Assembly (NCBI GenBank): GCA_946528555.1
Contig: CAMMYS010000005.1
Coordinates: 1 to 26,833, forward strand
DNA length: 26,833 nucleotides
Origin: an uncultured Mycoplasmatota bacterium
Lineage (GTDB): Bacteria > Bacillota_I > Bacilli_A > RF39 > UBA660
Reading direction: 5' to 3'
Shown: piece by piece, positions 14,819 to 23,369 of the stretch
Numbering within the stretch: the stretch's first letter is position 1
Layout: each line of letters starts with the position of its first letter
Program-made: the position numbers and the translations under genes
The notes under the pieces: model-generated
The model's database searches: none
What the model saw: the letters and a program-made list of their open reading frames with translations, nothing else
What the model was told of the DNA's origin: nothing

Positions 14819-16159
14819 ATGAGATTTTGGATAGCCTTATGGGCAGCAAAATTATATGAGTTATTTAAAGATAAATATCGTAAAACTAAAAGCGATAGAG
14901 CAGGTTTACTTGCTGAAAAACTATGCCCACATTTTTTAAATTATATTGCTAAACCTAAATTAACTATTATGGTAACAGGAACAAATGGTAAATCTACCAC
15001 ATGTGATTTAATAGCTAATATGTTAAGAAATGCTGGTTATAAAACAGAATATACATATTGGGGTGCTAATATGGTAGCAGGACACATTAGAATACTTTTA
15101 GACTGTGTAACATTATTTAATAAATCTACAAAAGATGCTGTAGTATTAGAAGTAGATGAATTATCATTAGATCAATGTCTTCCATATATTAAACCACAAT
15201 ATTTATTAGTAACTAATTTATGTAGAGATTCAATTAGAAGAAATGCATACCCAGATTATATGATGAATATGGTTAATCATGGTATTAATTCTAATAATGA
15301 TGTAACACTTATACTACATGCTAATGAGCCATTCTCTTCAAATCTAGGAGAAAATAATCCAAGAATATTTATAGGAGCTAATAAGATATATGACTATAGT
15401 GCATATGCTGGATTCTCAAGTGAATTTTTAACTTGCCCAAAGTGTAATTCTCCAATTGAATATGAATTTAGACACTATAGACATGTTGGTAAATATAAAT
15501 GTCCAAAATGTGGATTTAAAAATCATAAAGCAAAATATACTTGGGAGAAAATTGAAGGAGATAATTTAGTATTAAATGGTGAAAAATATCATATTATTTC
15601 TAATGATATATTTAATCTATATAATGAAATAATGATTATTGGTTTATTTCAAGAAATTGGATTTAAACCAAAAGAAATTGATAAACTATTAAAAACAGTT
15701 AATATTCCTGTATCAAGAGAAGGATTTGATTCTTATAAAGGAATAGATATTTATAGAAAATGTGGTAAAGGTCAGAATGGAACAGCACCTTCTATAATAT
15801 TTGAAAGTATTATGAGAAACAAACATGATAAAGAATTAGTACTTATTATGGATGCTGAAATAGGTTTTCATGCTCAAGCTACTATGACATGGTTATATGA
15901 TAATGATTTTGAATTATTAAATGATAAAACTGTTAAGAAAATAATTATTACTGGAGAAAATACTTTGGATTACAAATTAAGACTTTTATTAGCAGGAATA
16001 GATGAAAAAAAATTAATTATTTGTGAAGATTATAAAGATGCTCATAAATATTTAACTCTTGATAAAAGTGATATATATTTAATTTGTGATGTTGATTATG
16101 GTAATTGGGGTATTGAAGTAACAGATAATATTAAGAAAAGATTGGATGATGAAAAATGA
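14819..16159 (+). CDS. Divergent MurT-like Mur ligase (lipid II isoglutaminyl synthase subunit homologue)
   Basis: 446 residues. As in MurT: an N-terminal amphipathic helix, P-loop TGTNGKST (53-60), YWGANM (80-85), EVDELSL (111-117), a zinc ribbon with Cys206/Cys209 and Cys228/Cys231, and a C-terminal DUF1727-type domain. Canonical MurT activates the D-Glu carboxylate of lipid II for amidation. Several MurT signatures are changed: FRDQLDRYGE reads CRDSIRRNAYPD (135-146), the KNPxGxNQ region reads GKGQNGTAPS, and the ADGRDxSW motif that supplies the Asp completing the GatD catalytic triad reads HAQATMTW (351-358), with no acidic residue. ATP binding should persist, but coupling to glutamine hydrolysis is unlikely. 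ATG 14819 follows GTGGAG; an in-frame TTG at 14774 precedes the promoter. It overlaps the next gene by ATGA. Confidence 0.88.
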   Translation: MRFWIALWAAKLYELFKDKYRKTKSDRAGLLAEKLCPHFLNYIAKPKLTIMVTGTNGKSTTCDLIANMLRNAGYKTEYTYWGANMVAGHIRILLDCVTLFNKSTKDAVVLEVDELSLDQCLPYIKPQYLLVTNLCRDSIRRNAYPDYMMNMVNHGINSNNDVTLILHANEPFSSNLGENNPRIFIGANKIYDYSAYAGFSSEFLTCPKCNSPIEYEFRHYRHVGKYKCPKCGFKNHKAKYTWEKIEGDNLVLNGEKYHIISNDIFNLYNEIMIIGLFQEIGFKPKEIDKLLKTVNIPVSREGFDSYKGIDIYRKCGKGQNGTAPSIIFESIMRNKHDKELVLIMDAEIGFHAQATMTWLYDNDFELLNDKTVKKIIITGENTLDYKLRLLLAGIDEKKLIICEDYKDAHKYLTLDKSDIYLICDVDYGNWGIEVTDNIKKRLDDEK

Positions 16160-16872
16160 AAGTAGTAGAAGTATTATATAGTGAATTTGGTAATATGTAT
16201 GGTGAAGTATATAATGCAATGTTTTTAGAAAAATCATCTAATAAACTTAAAGTTATTTATACTAAATTTAATGATGAACCATACTTTATGTCTCATAAAG
16301 TTGATATGGTATATATCAGTAATATAAGAGATCCTAAAATATATGATATATTAGATAAATTAAAAAAGTATAAAGATAAAATTAAAGAAATGATTGAAAA
16401 CAATGTAATATTTTTACTAACTGGTAATGCTCTTGAAATGTTTGGATCTTATATTGAAGAAGATGGTAAAAAAACAGATGCTTTAGGTATATTTGATTAT
16501 CATGTAGAAAAAGATTTTAAAGTTAAATATGCTTCATGGGTAAAAGGAAAATTTAAAAATATTGAAATAATTGGTCATAGAAATCAATTTTCAAAATGTT
16601 ATGGAATTGATAAACCATTTATTAAAGTATCTAATGGTACTGGAAGTGCTATTGATGATGACATTGAAGGAATACATTATAAAAACTTCTTTGCAACTTA
16701 TTTATTAGGGCCATTCTTAATAATGAATCCATTATTTGCAAAACATCTTTTAGAATTAATGGGTATTAAAGAAAAAATGAAATTTGAAAAGACTGCTATG
16801 GATGCATATAAACATAGAATGGAATATTTTAGTAAAGAAGATGCAAGATATATAATGACTCATCATGGATAA
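16156..16872 (+). CDS. GatD-like protein lacking amidotransferase catalytic residues
   Basis: 238 residues, translationally coupled to the MurT-like gene (ATGA overlap 16156-16159). The class I amidotransferase fold of GatD is recognisable from LGIFDYHVE (110-118), the IIGHRN region, EGIHYKN (171-177) and ATYLLGPFLIMNP (180-192). Compared with GatD as I remember it (staphylococcal ICGGYQFLG, GTYLHGP), the nucleophile Cys is replaced (TGNALEMFG, 89-97), the catalytic His is Leu184, and the oxyanion GGGSD loop is SNIRD (55-59). The only Cys, Cys148, is not in the nucleophile position. It therefore should not hydrolyse glutamine by the known mechanism. The frame is intact with normal codon use, so it is not decaying. 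It could be a structural partner of the ligase, or the complex may use free ammonia or another amine. Confidence 0.87.
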   Translation: MKVVEVLYSEFGNMYGEVYNAMFLEKSSNKLKVIYTKFNDEPYFMSHKVDMVYISNIRDPKIYDILDKLKKYKDKIKEMIENNVIFLLTGNALEMFGSYIEEDGKKTDALGIFDYHVEKDFKVKYASWVKGKFKNIEIIGHRNQFSKCYGIDKPFIKVSNGTGSAIDDDIEGIHYKNFFATYLLGPFLIMNPLFAKHLLELMGIKEKMKFEKTAMDAYKHRMEYFSKEDARYIMTHHG

Positions 16873-16874
16873 TA

Positions 16875-16901
16875 AAAAAAGTGATTTTAAATCACTTTTT
16901 T
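16875..16901. terminator. Bidirectional terminator between convergent genes
   Basis: Nearly perfect palindrome: A6-GTGATTT (16875-16887) with AAATCAC-T6 (16889-16901). It has A and T runs on both sides, so it can stop transcription from both strands. The stop codon and last three codons of the minus-strand ATP-grasp gene lie inside it. Confidence 0.92.
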
Positions 16902-17878
16902 CTTTCCATTCTTTTTAAGAAATCAGGTAAAACTCCAATACCATTTGTTCTATGAATAGGTAAATTATAAATATCATGCCCTGGATAATCATTTCCTTCA
17001 ATTAAACATGGACCTTTATTTGATATACCACAATCCCATCCAACATATCCAACTTCTGGAATAACTTTACTAGCTTCCATACATAACTTTTTAGCTTCTT
17101 CAAATTGTGGGACTTTAAATCCTATAAATTTAGTTCCTGTTTCGGGATGACGTTCATAAACATTACCAGCTTTATCAATAGCATTATATTCAATTATTCC
17201 AGTATCAGTATTAACTGGTACAACCATACCACCATTATTAAAATTATCAACTATTTTATTATTACCAACTCTTAAATATGTACAAATGATAGTACTAACA
17301 CCTTGATCATATAGAGTAACTATTCTTATTGTATTAATACTACTTGGATTTAATTTATCCATTCCTTTATCTTGAATTATATAATCTTCAATTAATCTAC
17401 TATCAGTTTTAATTAATTTTTTATAAGTATTTTTGTTTGGTTTGATTTTCATGATTCCATCACCATGAGTACCATCAACTGGTTTAGCAATTATATATTC
17501 TTTACCTTTACAAAATTCATTAAATTCTTTTTCATTAGTTTCATCTAATAGCATAAAATCTCTTTTAGTAAATTTTTTAAATTTATTATTAAAGTTCCAT
17601 TTGTTATTAAATAGATCTCTATATCCTTTAACATTATATTTTCTAACAAAGTCATTATTAATTCCTCTTGTAAGAATAGTTTTTCTTTGTTTTCTATTTA
17701 AATCATACATTTCAAATAATTCATAATCTAAATAACCAGCTTTATATTTAAGACCACATATTACTATATCAAAGAATAAGAATATGCTATTTTTACCAGT
17801 CTTTTTATGTATTCGTTTTACAACTGTAAAAAGTCTCTTATAATCCATTCTTAATATTCTGTTTATTACAAATTTCAT
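16892..17878 (-). CDS. Sugar-transfer-associated ATP-grasp protein
   Basis: 328 residues matching the ATP-grasp group often found beside cell-surface sugar genes (ATPgrasp_ST type). From the N-terminus: a basic helical region, the phosphate-binding lysine and loop in YIIAKPVDGTHGDGIMKIK (about 128-146), LIEDYIIQ, NTIRIVTLYD, and the C-terminal metal/ATP site GWDCGIS...GPCLIEGNDYPGHDIYN (about 278-306). ATP-grasp enzymes join a carboxylate to an amine or thiol through an acyl phosphate; the partners here are unknown. It is the only minus-strand gene in the window, convergent with the MurT/GatD-like pair. The start codon follows GGTGAT on the minus strand (plus 17884-17889). Confidence 0.88.
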   Translation of the reverse strand: MKFVINRILRMDYKRLFTVVKRIHKKTGKNSIFLFFDIVICGLKYKAGYLDYELFEMYDLNRKQRKTILTRGINNDFVRKYNVKGYRDLFNNKWNFNNKFKKFTKRDFMLLDETNEKEFNEFCKGKEYIIAKPVDGTHGDGIMKIKPNKNTYKKLIKTDSRLIEDYIIQDKGMDKLNPSSINTIRIVTLYDQGVSTIICTYLRVGNNKIVDNFNNGGMVVPVNTDTGIIEYNAIDKAGNVYERHPETGTKFIGFKVPQFEEAKKLCMEASKVIPEVGYVGWDCGISNKGPCLIEGNDYPGHDIYNLPIHRTNGIGVLPDFLKRMERKK

Positions 17879-17894
17879 TTATATCACCAATTTC

Positions 17895-17903
17895 ATTTTA
17901 ACA
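17895..17903 (-). promoter_or_regulatory. Extended -10 promoter of the ATP-grasp gene
   Basis: On the minus strand this reads TGTTAAAAT, about 17 nt upstream of the start codon. It is back to back with the plus-strand promoter at 17942. Confidence 0.55.
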
Positions 17904-17941
17904 TATTTTATTTATTAGTGTTATAAAATTAAATAAAATTG

Positions 17942-17947
17942 TATAAT
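17942..17947 (+). promoter_or_regulatory. -10 element of the DUF4353 lipoprotein gene
   Basis: TATAAT 17 to 20 nt upstream of the ATG, predicted leader about 13 nt. TG directly abuts it rather than one base away, and no good -35 is visible. Confidence 0.5.
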
Positions 17948-17966
17948 ATTAATAGAGGTGATTAAA

Positions 17967-19049
17967 ATGAAAAAGATTTTAATAATAACTATAGTAGTAT
18001 TATTAATATGTTGTGGATGCTTTAATGAAGAAAAAAAGAAAGTGGAGTATGATTCAATATTTGATTATGATGAAGTCTTTTCTAAAAAAGATTTAGATTA
18101 TTCTTATGATGAAAAAAGTATCATTAAATATACAGTTAATAATAAAGATATTAATATTGATAATGAAGGAGAATATTTAATAAGTGGTAAATCTAAAAAT
18201 ATAACTATTAATATTAATGCTAAAAGTAGTGATAAAGTTAAATTAGTGTTAAAAGATTTAGAAATAAATAATACTGATAAACCATGTATTAATATTCAAA
18301 ATGCGGATAAAGTATTTATAGTATTAGAAGGAAAAAATAAATTAAATGTATCTAAAACATTTAGTAGTAAAAAAGAAGATGGAGTTATTTATTCTAAAGA
18401 TGATTTAGTTATAAATGGAAAAGGATCAATTGATATTAATTCTTCAAGTAATGGAGTTATTTGTAATGATGATTTAAAAATAACAGGTGGTTCAATAAAT
18501 GTTGTTTCTACTGATGAAGGATTTAGGGCAAATAATTCTATTAATATAACAAAAGCAAATATTGTAATTAATTCTAAAAATGATGGATTACAATGTGAAT
18601 ATGACAAAGATAAAACAATTGGTAATATTTATATTTATGATGGAAGCATTGATATTACTGCAGTAGATGATGCTATACATGCAACTAGTGCTATTGAAGT
18701 TGATAATGCAGATATAAATTTGAAAGCTAGAGAAGGTTTAGAAGGAACATATGTTCAAATAAATGGTGGAAATATTAATATTACTGGTGAAGATGATGGA
18801 ATTAATGCAGCTAGACAATCTGAAAAATATTCACCTTTAATAGAAATAAATGGTGGAAATATAAATATAAAAGCAACTGGTAAAGATGCAGATGGACTTG
18901 ATTCAAATGGAGACATTGTTATAAATGATGGAATAATAAATATTGTTGCTAAAAGACCTTTTGATTATAAGGGAGAAGCTAAATATAATGGTGGAACTCT
19001 TGTAGTAAATGATGAAATAAAACATAAAATTGAGAATAGTGAGGAGTAA
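17967..19049 (+). CDS. DUF4353 (Cthe_2159-like) carbohydrate-binding lipoprotein
   Basis: 360 residues. The N-terminus has MKK, a hydrophobic helix and an imperfect lipobox LLICCGC, so it is probably a lipoprotein anchored at Cys18 or nearby. The rest is a right-handed beta-helix of repeated short strands rich in Asn, Asp and Ile (for example VINGKGSIDINSSSNGV, ITGGSINVVSTDEGFRA, VQINGGNINITGEDDGINA). This pattern is characteristic of the DUF4353 domain of Cthe_2159, a polygalacturonic-acid/cellulose-binding protein with calcium sites between turns. The likely role is binding acidic polysaccharide at the cell surface. ATG 17967 follows GAGGTGAT (17955-17962); a GTG at 17958 inside that site is rejected. 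The glycosyltransferase gene starts 3 nt after its stop codon, with its GAGGAG site inside this gene. Confidence 0.88.
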   Translation: MKKILIITIVVLLICCGCFNEEKKKVEYDSIFDYDEVFSKKDLDYSYDEKSIIKYTVNNKDINIDNEGEYLISGKSKNITININAKSSDKVKLVLKDLEINNTDKPCINIQNADKVFIVLEGKNKLNVSKTFSSKKEDGVIYSKDDLVINGKGSIDINSSSNGVICNDDLKITGGSINVVSTDEGFRANNSINITKANIVINSKNDGLQCEYDKDKTIGNIYIYDGSIDITAVDDAIHATSAIEVDNADINLKAREGLEGTYVQINGGNINITGEDDGINAARQSEKYSPLIEINGGNINIKATGKDADGLDSNGDIVINDGIINIVAKRPFDYKGEAKYNGGTLVVNDEIKHKIENSEE

Positions 19050-19052
19050 AAA

Positions 19053-19652
19053 ATGTTATTATCAATAATAACCCCATATTATAAAACGCTGTCTTATACT
19101 TTAGAACTTGCTAAAGTATTAATACCTCAATTAACAAATGAAGTAGAATGGATAATAGTGGATGATGGATGTAATGAAAAAGAACTTGATAATTTAGGTG
19201 TAAAAGTTTTACATTTAGAGAATAATTCAGGAAATGCATCTATTCCAAGAAATATTGGTTTAGATAATGCAAGTGGAAAATATGTTGCATTTATTGATTC
19301 TGATGATTTAGTATCAGATGATTATATTTCTAAAATATTAAATAAAATAAAAACTAGTGATTTTGATTACTGCTTTATGAGTTGGAAGACTCAAGATTCA
19401 AAAATAATAATTGAAGATTATCCTCCTGAATGGAATGTTTGTGTATGGGATTGTATCTATAAAAGAGAAACAATTGGTGATGTAAGGTTTGATCCTAAAT
19501 GTAATTTAGGTGAAGATAAAGAGTTCAATAAACTAGTTAGAAAAGGTATTAAAGAGAATATAGTTGATATTTTATACTATTATAATTGGAAGAGACCTGA
19601 TAGTTTATCTACACATTATAGAGAGGGTAAAATACCTTTTACAAGAGAATAA
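19053..19652 (+). CDS. Short family 2 glycosyltransferase
   Basis: 199 residues of GT-A fold: LLSIITPYYK at the start, WIIVDDG (34-40) for nucleotide binding, SGNASIPRNIGLDNASGKY (conserved GxxxARNxG region, Ala to Pro at one position) and the metal-binding DSDD (78-81). It likely transfers a sugar from a nucleotide donor during surface polysaccharide synthesis. At 199 residues it is shorter than most family 2 enzymes (usually 250-330), with a reduced acceptor region, but LGEDKEF (about 151-157), the usual ED catalytic-base motif, is present. No membrane helix. It is coupled to the DUF4353 lipoprotein gene (3-nt gap). Confidence 0.9.
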   Translation: MLLSIITPYYKTLSYTLELAKVLIPQLTNEVEWIIVDDGCNEKELDNLGVKVLHLENNSGNASIPRNIGLDNASGKYVAFIDSDDLVSDDYISKILNKIKTSDFDYCFMSWKTQDSKIIIEDYPPEWNVCVWDCIYKRETIGDVRFDPKCNLGEDKEFNKLVRKGIKENIVDILYYYNWKRPDSLSTHYREGKIPFTRE

Positions 19653-19656
19653 ATGG

Positions 19657-19665
19657 TGTTATAAT
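19657..19665 (+). promoter_or_regulatory. Extended -10 promoter of the bactofilin-like gene
   Basis: TGTTATAAT immediately after the glycosyltransferase stop codon. The start near 19672 leaves a leader of about 13 nt that contains AAAGGAG. Confidence 0.7.
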
Positions 19666-19684
19666 TTAATAGAAAGGAGCTTTT

Positions 19685-20764
19685 ATGAAAAAGGTAAGTA
19701 TTAAATTATTAGGTGTTTTATTATTTATGTTTTTATTCATAAGTAATGTAAACGCTACAAGTTTAGGTTTATTTGATGAAACAGTAAATCAAGAAGGAGA
19801 ATACAATTCAGTTAGATTTATTGGTGGTAATAATGTTAATAACAAAGCTATAATCGATGGAATTTCATTTGGTTTTGGTAATAATATTACTGCTAGTGGA
19901 GAAGTTGAATATGGCGTATATGCAGGTAACGTTATTAATATTAATGAAAATGTTAAGAAAGATTTATTTGCAGCAGGTAATAATATTACTGTAGTAGATG
20001 GAGCAGTTCTAGGAAGAGATGTATTTATTGCAGGTAACAATGTTACATTATATGCTAATGTTACAAGAGACTTAAGAGCAGGTGGCTCAGTAGTATCAAT
20101 TAAAGGAATTACTATTGGTGGAGATGCTATTATTGATGCTGATAAAATTGTATTAGATGAAAATACTGCAATTACTGGTAAATTATCTTATCCAGTAAGT
20201 GCTACTGTTGAAGGTTTAAACAAAGACAATGTTGGTAGTATTGAAACATGGGAAGCAGCTGACGTTGATATGGAAGAAGCTACAAGATCATTCAATGCTT
20301 ACATGTTTATTACATGGTTAGTAGCAGCAATCGTTACTATGTTAATTCTATTATCAGTTTGTCCTGGTTTAAGAGAAAAATTAAATAAGACAAAACTTGA
20401 AGGTGGAGAAATTTTCAAAACTGCAATGATAGGATTAGGTGTACTTGTTTGTGTACCATTCATATCAATATTTACTATTTTTACCGGTTTATTAACACCT
20501 ATAACTTTAATAGTATTAGCAATCTATTGTATATGCATTTATCTTGCTAAATTATTTGTTGCTTATGTAATAGGGACAGTTATTATGAAGCAAGGATTTA
20601 AAGTTAAAAAAGATAGATATGTATTATCAATATTAATTGGTGTTACATTAGTTAGATTACTATGCTTAATACCTGTATTAGGTGGATTATTAAGCTTTAT
20701 ACTATTAATTTATGGTTTAGGTCTTATTTATGTGTTAATAAAAACTAATATTAATAAGAAATAA
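19685..20764 (+). CDS. Secreted bactofilin-like beta-helix fused to membrane domain
   Basis: 359 residues. A cleavable signal peptide (1-25, ending NVNA) precedes a right-handed beta-helix of about 150 residues made of GNN-containing rungs (FIGGNNVNNKAII, FGFGNNITASGE, AAGNNITVVDGAVLG, IAGNNVTLYANV, AGGSVVSIKGITIGG), the pattern of polymer-forming bactofilins. About four hydrophobic helices (roughly 205-225, 240-275, 283-303, 318-352) complete it. Classical bactofilins are cytosolic; this one places the beta-helix outside and anchors it through a C-terminal membrane domain. A role as a surface scaffold is inference. ATG 19685 follows AAAGGAG. Single-gene unit with no clear hairpin before the rpsO promoter. 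Confidence 0.8.
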   Translation: MKKVSIKLLGVLLFMFLFISNVNATSLGLFDETVNQEGEYNSVRFIGGNNVNNKAIIDGISFGFGNNITASGEVEYGVYAGNVININENVKKDLFAAGNNITVVDGAVLGRDVFIAGNNVTLYANVTRDLRAGGSVVSIKGITIGGDAIIDADKIVLDENTAITGKLSYPVSATVEGLNKDNVGSIETWEAADVDMEEATRSFNAYMFITWLVAAIVTMLILLSVCPGLREKLNKTKLEGGEIFKTAMIGLGVLVCVPFISIFTIFTGLLTPITLIVLAIYCICIYLAKLFVAYVIGTVIMKQGFKVKKDRYVLSILIGVTLVRLLCLIPVLGGLLSFILLIYGLGLIYVLIKTNINKK

Positions 20765-20765
20765 C

Positions 20766-20794
20766 TTGATTTTAGTTAAAAAGTATAGTAATAT
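20766..20794 (+). promoter_or_regulatory. Promoter of rpsO
   Basis: TTGATT (20766-20771), 17 bp, TAATAT (20789-20794). The predicted start near 20801 puts the structured leader entirely within the mRNA. Confidence 0.5.
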
Positions 20795-20800
20795 TAAGTA

Positions 20801-20874
20801 GAAGTTTTTTCCGGGTTTTAATATTCCTCGTATTATTACTCAGATTAAACGGATTATTATGAAGGAGGAAGATT
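20801..20874 (+). ncRNA. rpsO 5' leader with regulatory hairpin
   Basis: About 75 nt upstream of rpsO that can fold into UCCG(20810-20813)...CGGA(20850-20853) extended by GUUUUAAU with AUUAAAC (one bulged U) and an internal AUA/UAU stem-loop. Ribosomal protein S15 is known in Firmicutes and Enterobacteria to bind its own leader and block translation. A stable hairpin ending just before the GGAGG site is what such a leader needs. The exact S15 binding motif was not confirmed. Confidence 0.5.
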
Positions 20875-21144
20875 ATGGCATTAAGTAAAGAAAAGAAAAA
20901 CGCTATTGTATCTGAATTTGCTAGAAGTAAAGGAGATACAGGAAGTGTAGAAGTTCAAGTTGCTTTATTAACTGAAAGAATTAATAGATTAACTGAACAT
21001 ATGTCAACACATGCTCATGATTTCCATACTAATCGTGGTTTACTACAATTAGTTGGTAAAAGAAAAAATCTTTTAGAATATCTTAAAAAAGAAGATATCC
21101 AAAGATATCGTGAGTTAATACAAAAATTAGGTTTAAGAAAGTAG
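20875..21144 (+). CDS. rpsO: 30S ribosomal protein S15
   Basis: 89 residues, the normal length. Signature stretches are present: [33 protein letters not shown]-type ([11 protein letters not shown]) and [30 protein letters not shown]. It binds 16S rRNA at the central-domain three-way junction early in 30S assembly. The start is fixed by GAAGGAGGAAG at 20861-20871. As in most bacteria it precedes pnp, 45 nt downstream, with a small hairpin between them. Confidence 0.98.
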   Translation: MALSKEKKNAIVSEFARSKGDTGSVEVQVALLTERINRLTEHMSTHAHDFHTNRGLLQLVGKRKNLLEYLKKEDIQRYRELIQKLGLRK

Positions 21145-21169
21145 GCACTTATTTTTAGTGTCTCTTTTT
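21144..21169 (+). terminator. Weak rpsO-pnp intergenic hairpin
   Basis: GGCACT (21144-21149) pairs with AGTGTC (21157-21162, one G-U), followed by TCTCTTTTT. It is probably a partial terminator or processing hairpin that lowers pnp expression relative to rpsO. Confidence 0.5.
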
Positions 21170-21189
21170 ATTTGAGAGAGGAGTGAAAT

Positions 21190-23364
21190 ATGAAACGAGT
21201 ATTTGAATACGAATTTCAAGGTAGGAAACTTGTTATTGAACATGGAGAATTAGCTAAACAAGCTGGAGGGGCTGTTTTAGTAAGATATGACGATACTGTT
21301 ATATTATCTACATGTGTTATGAGTCAAAATGTATCTACAGCAGATTTTTTCCCATTAACTATTTTATATCAAGAAAAATTATATTCTGTTGGTAAGATAC
21401 CAGGCGGGTTTATTAAAAGAGAGGGACGTCCTACTGATGCTGCAACATTAACTGCTAGAGTTATAGATAGACCAATTAGACCAATGTTTAATGAAAACTT
21501 TAGAAATGAAGTTCAAGTAGTTAATACAGTATTAAGTGTAGATCCTGATTGTACTCCAGAAATGACAGCATTATTTGGTACATCATTATGCTTAGGAATT
21601 TCACCAATTCCATTTGAAGGACCAGTTGCTGGTGTAGTTGTTGGTAAAATTGATGGAGAATTAAAAATCAATCCAACATGCGAAGAAATGGAAAGAAGTA
21701 CTATTAACTTAACAGTTGCTGGAACTATTGATGCTATTAATATGGTTGAAAGTGGTTCTAAACAAGTTAGCGAAGATGAAATGTTAGAAGCATTAATGTT
21801 TGGACATGAAGCTGTTAAAGAATTATGTGCTATTCAACAAGATATTATTTCAGAAATAGGTGAAGATAAAATAGAAGTTACTCTTGCAACTATTCCTGAA
21901 GAATTAAGAAAAGAAGTTGAAGATGACATCAAAGAAGAAATGTTAGCTGCTATTCAAATTAAAGATAAATTAGAAAAGTATGCTCGTATTGATGAAGTAA
22001 AAGAAGAAGCTATTACTAAATATTCTGAAAGACATGAAGGCGAAGAAGATTTAGATGCTAATTTAGCATTAGTTAAAAAAGTAGCTGATGAGATTGAAGG
22101 TCAGGAAGTTAGAAGATTAATAACTAATGAACATATTAGACCTGATGGTAGAGAAATGGATGAAATTAGACCATTGTCTGCTGATATTGATTTACTTCCA
22201 AGACCACATGGTAGTGCATTATTTACAAGAGGTCAAACTCAAGCTCTTGCAATCACTACTTTAGGTGCTCAAAATGAAGAACAAATCTTAGACGGATTAG
22301 GTTTAGAAGAATCTAAGAAATTTATATTCCATTACAACTTCCCAGCATTTAGTGTTGGTGAAACTGGTAGATATGGTTCTCCAGGAAGAAGAGAAATTGG
22401 ACATGGTGCTTTAGCAGAAAGAGCATTATTACAAGTTATGCCTTCTCAAGAAGAATTCCCATATACAGTAAGAGTTGTATCAGAAGTTTTAGAAAGTAAT
22501 GGTTCATCTAGTCAAGCAAGTATTTGTGCTGGATGTATGTCATTAATGGCTGCAGGTGTTCCTATTAAAGCTCCAGTTGCTGGTATAGCTATGGGTCTTA
22601 TCACAGAAAATGGAACATGTGATGGAAAATATACAATTTTAACAGATATTCAAGGTTTAGAAGATCATATGGGTGATATGGACTTCAAAGTAGCAGGAAC
22701 TAGAAAAGGTATTACTGCATTACAAATGGATATCAAAATTAAAGGTGTAACAAGAGAAGTATTAAAAGAAGCTTTAGAAAAAGCTCATAAAGCTAGAATG
22801 AAAATTCTTGATGTTATGGAAAATACAATACCTGAACCAAGAAAAGAATTATCTCCATATGCTCCTAAGATTAGAAAAATGAAGATTAAACAAGATAAGA
22901 TTAAAGATGTTATTGGTAAGGGTGGAGATATGATTACTAAGATCATATTAGAATCAAGTAATGTAACATCTGTAAATGCTAAAGATGCAGTTAAGATTGA
23001 TATCGATGAAGAAGGAAATGTAGTATGTTATCATCAAGATTATGCTGTTTTAGATAAAGCAATCGAAATGATTGAAAATATCGTAAAAGAAGTAGAAATT
23101 GGTGAAGTATATACAGTTAAAGTTGTTAAGATTGAAGATTTTGGTGCATTTGTAGAATTATGGCCTGGTTGTGAAGGATTAGTTCATGTATCTCAACTTG
23201 ATAATAAGAGAGTAGAACATCCAAGTGATATTCTTAAAGTTGGTGATGAAATAGTTGTTAAAGCAATCGGTTATGATAAGAAAGGTAAATTAAATCTTTC
23301 AAGAAAAGAATTATTACCAAAACCAGAAAAAAAAGAAAATCCTAAAAAGGAAAATGAAGAATAA
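21190..23364 (+). CDS. pnp: Polynucleotide phosphorylase (PNPase)
   Basis: 724 residues. This 3'-5' phosphorolytic exoribonuclease of mRNA decay forms a trimer. Domains in order: first RNase PH-like domain (about 10-145, [22 protein letters not shown] with the RRR-type RPIRPMFNE loop), an all-helical linker (about 205-300), the second, catalytic RNase PH domain (about 310-540; [49 protein letters not shown], and acidic [20 protein letters not shown]), KH domain with GKGG (VIGKGGDMI) and a C-terminal S1 domain ([18 protein letters not shown] to about 690). The tail is Lys/Glu-rich. ATG follows GAGAGGAGTG. All conserved phosphate-binding residues appear intact. Confidence 0.98.
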   Translation: MKRVFEYEFQGRKLVIEHGELAKQAGGAVLVRYDDTVILSTCVMSQNVSTADFFPLTILYQEKLYSVGKIPGGFIKREGRPTDAATLTARVIDRPIRPMFNENFRNEVQVVNTVLSVDPDCTPEMTALFGTSLCLGISPIPFEGPVAGVVVGKIDGELKINPTCEEMERSTINLTVAGTIDAINMVESGSKQVSEDEMLEALMFGHEAVKELCAIQQDIISEIGEDKIEVTLATIPEELRKEVEDDIKEEMLAAIQIKDKLEKYARIDEVKEEAITKYSERHEGEEDLDANLALVKKVADEIEGQEVRRLITNEHIRPDGREMDEIRPLSADIDLLPRPHGSALFTRGQTQALAITTLGAQNEEQILDGLGLEESKKFIFHYNFPAFSVGETGRYGSPGRREIGHGALAERALLQVMPSQEEFPYTVRVVSEVLESNGSSSQASICAGCMSLMAAGVPIKAPVAGIAMGLITENGTCDGKYTILTDIQGLEDHMGDMDFKVAGTRKGITALQMDIKIKGVTREVLKEALEKAHKARMKILDVMENTIPEPRKELSPYAPKIRKMKIKQDKIKDVIGKGGDMITKIILESSNVTSVNAKDAVKIDIDEEGNVVCYHQDYAVLDKAIEMIENIVKEVEIGEVYTVKVVKIEDFGAFVELWPGCEGLVHVSQLDNKRVEHPSDILKVGDEIVVKAIGYDKKGKLNLSRKELLPKPEKKENPKKENEE

Positions 23365-23369
23365 TATTT

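Noticed and set aside
16156..16872. GatD-like gene as a decaying pseudogene
   Set aside because: The frame is intact with normal codon use, is coupled to its partner, and keeps other family motifs; loss is confined to catalytic positions.
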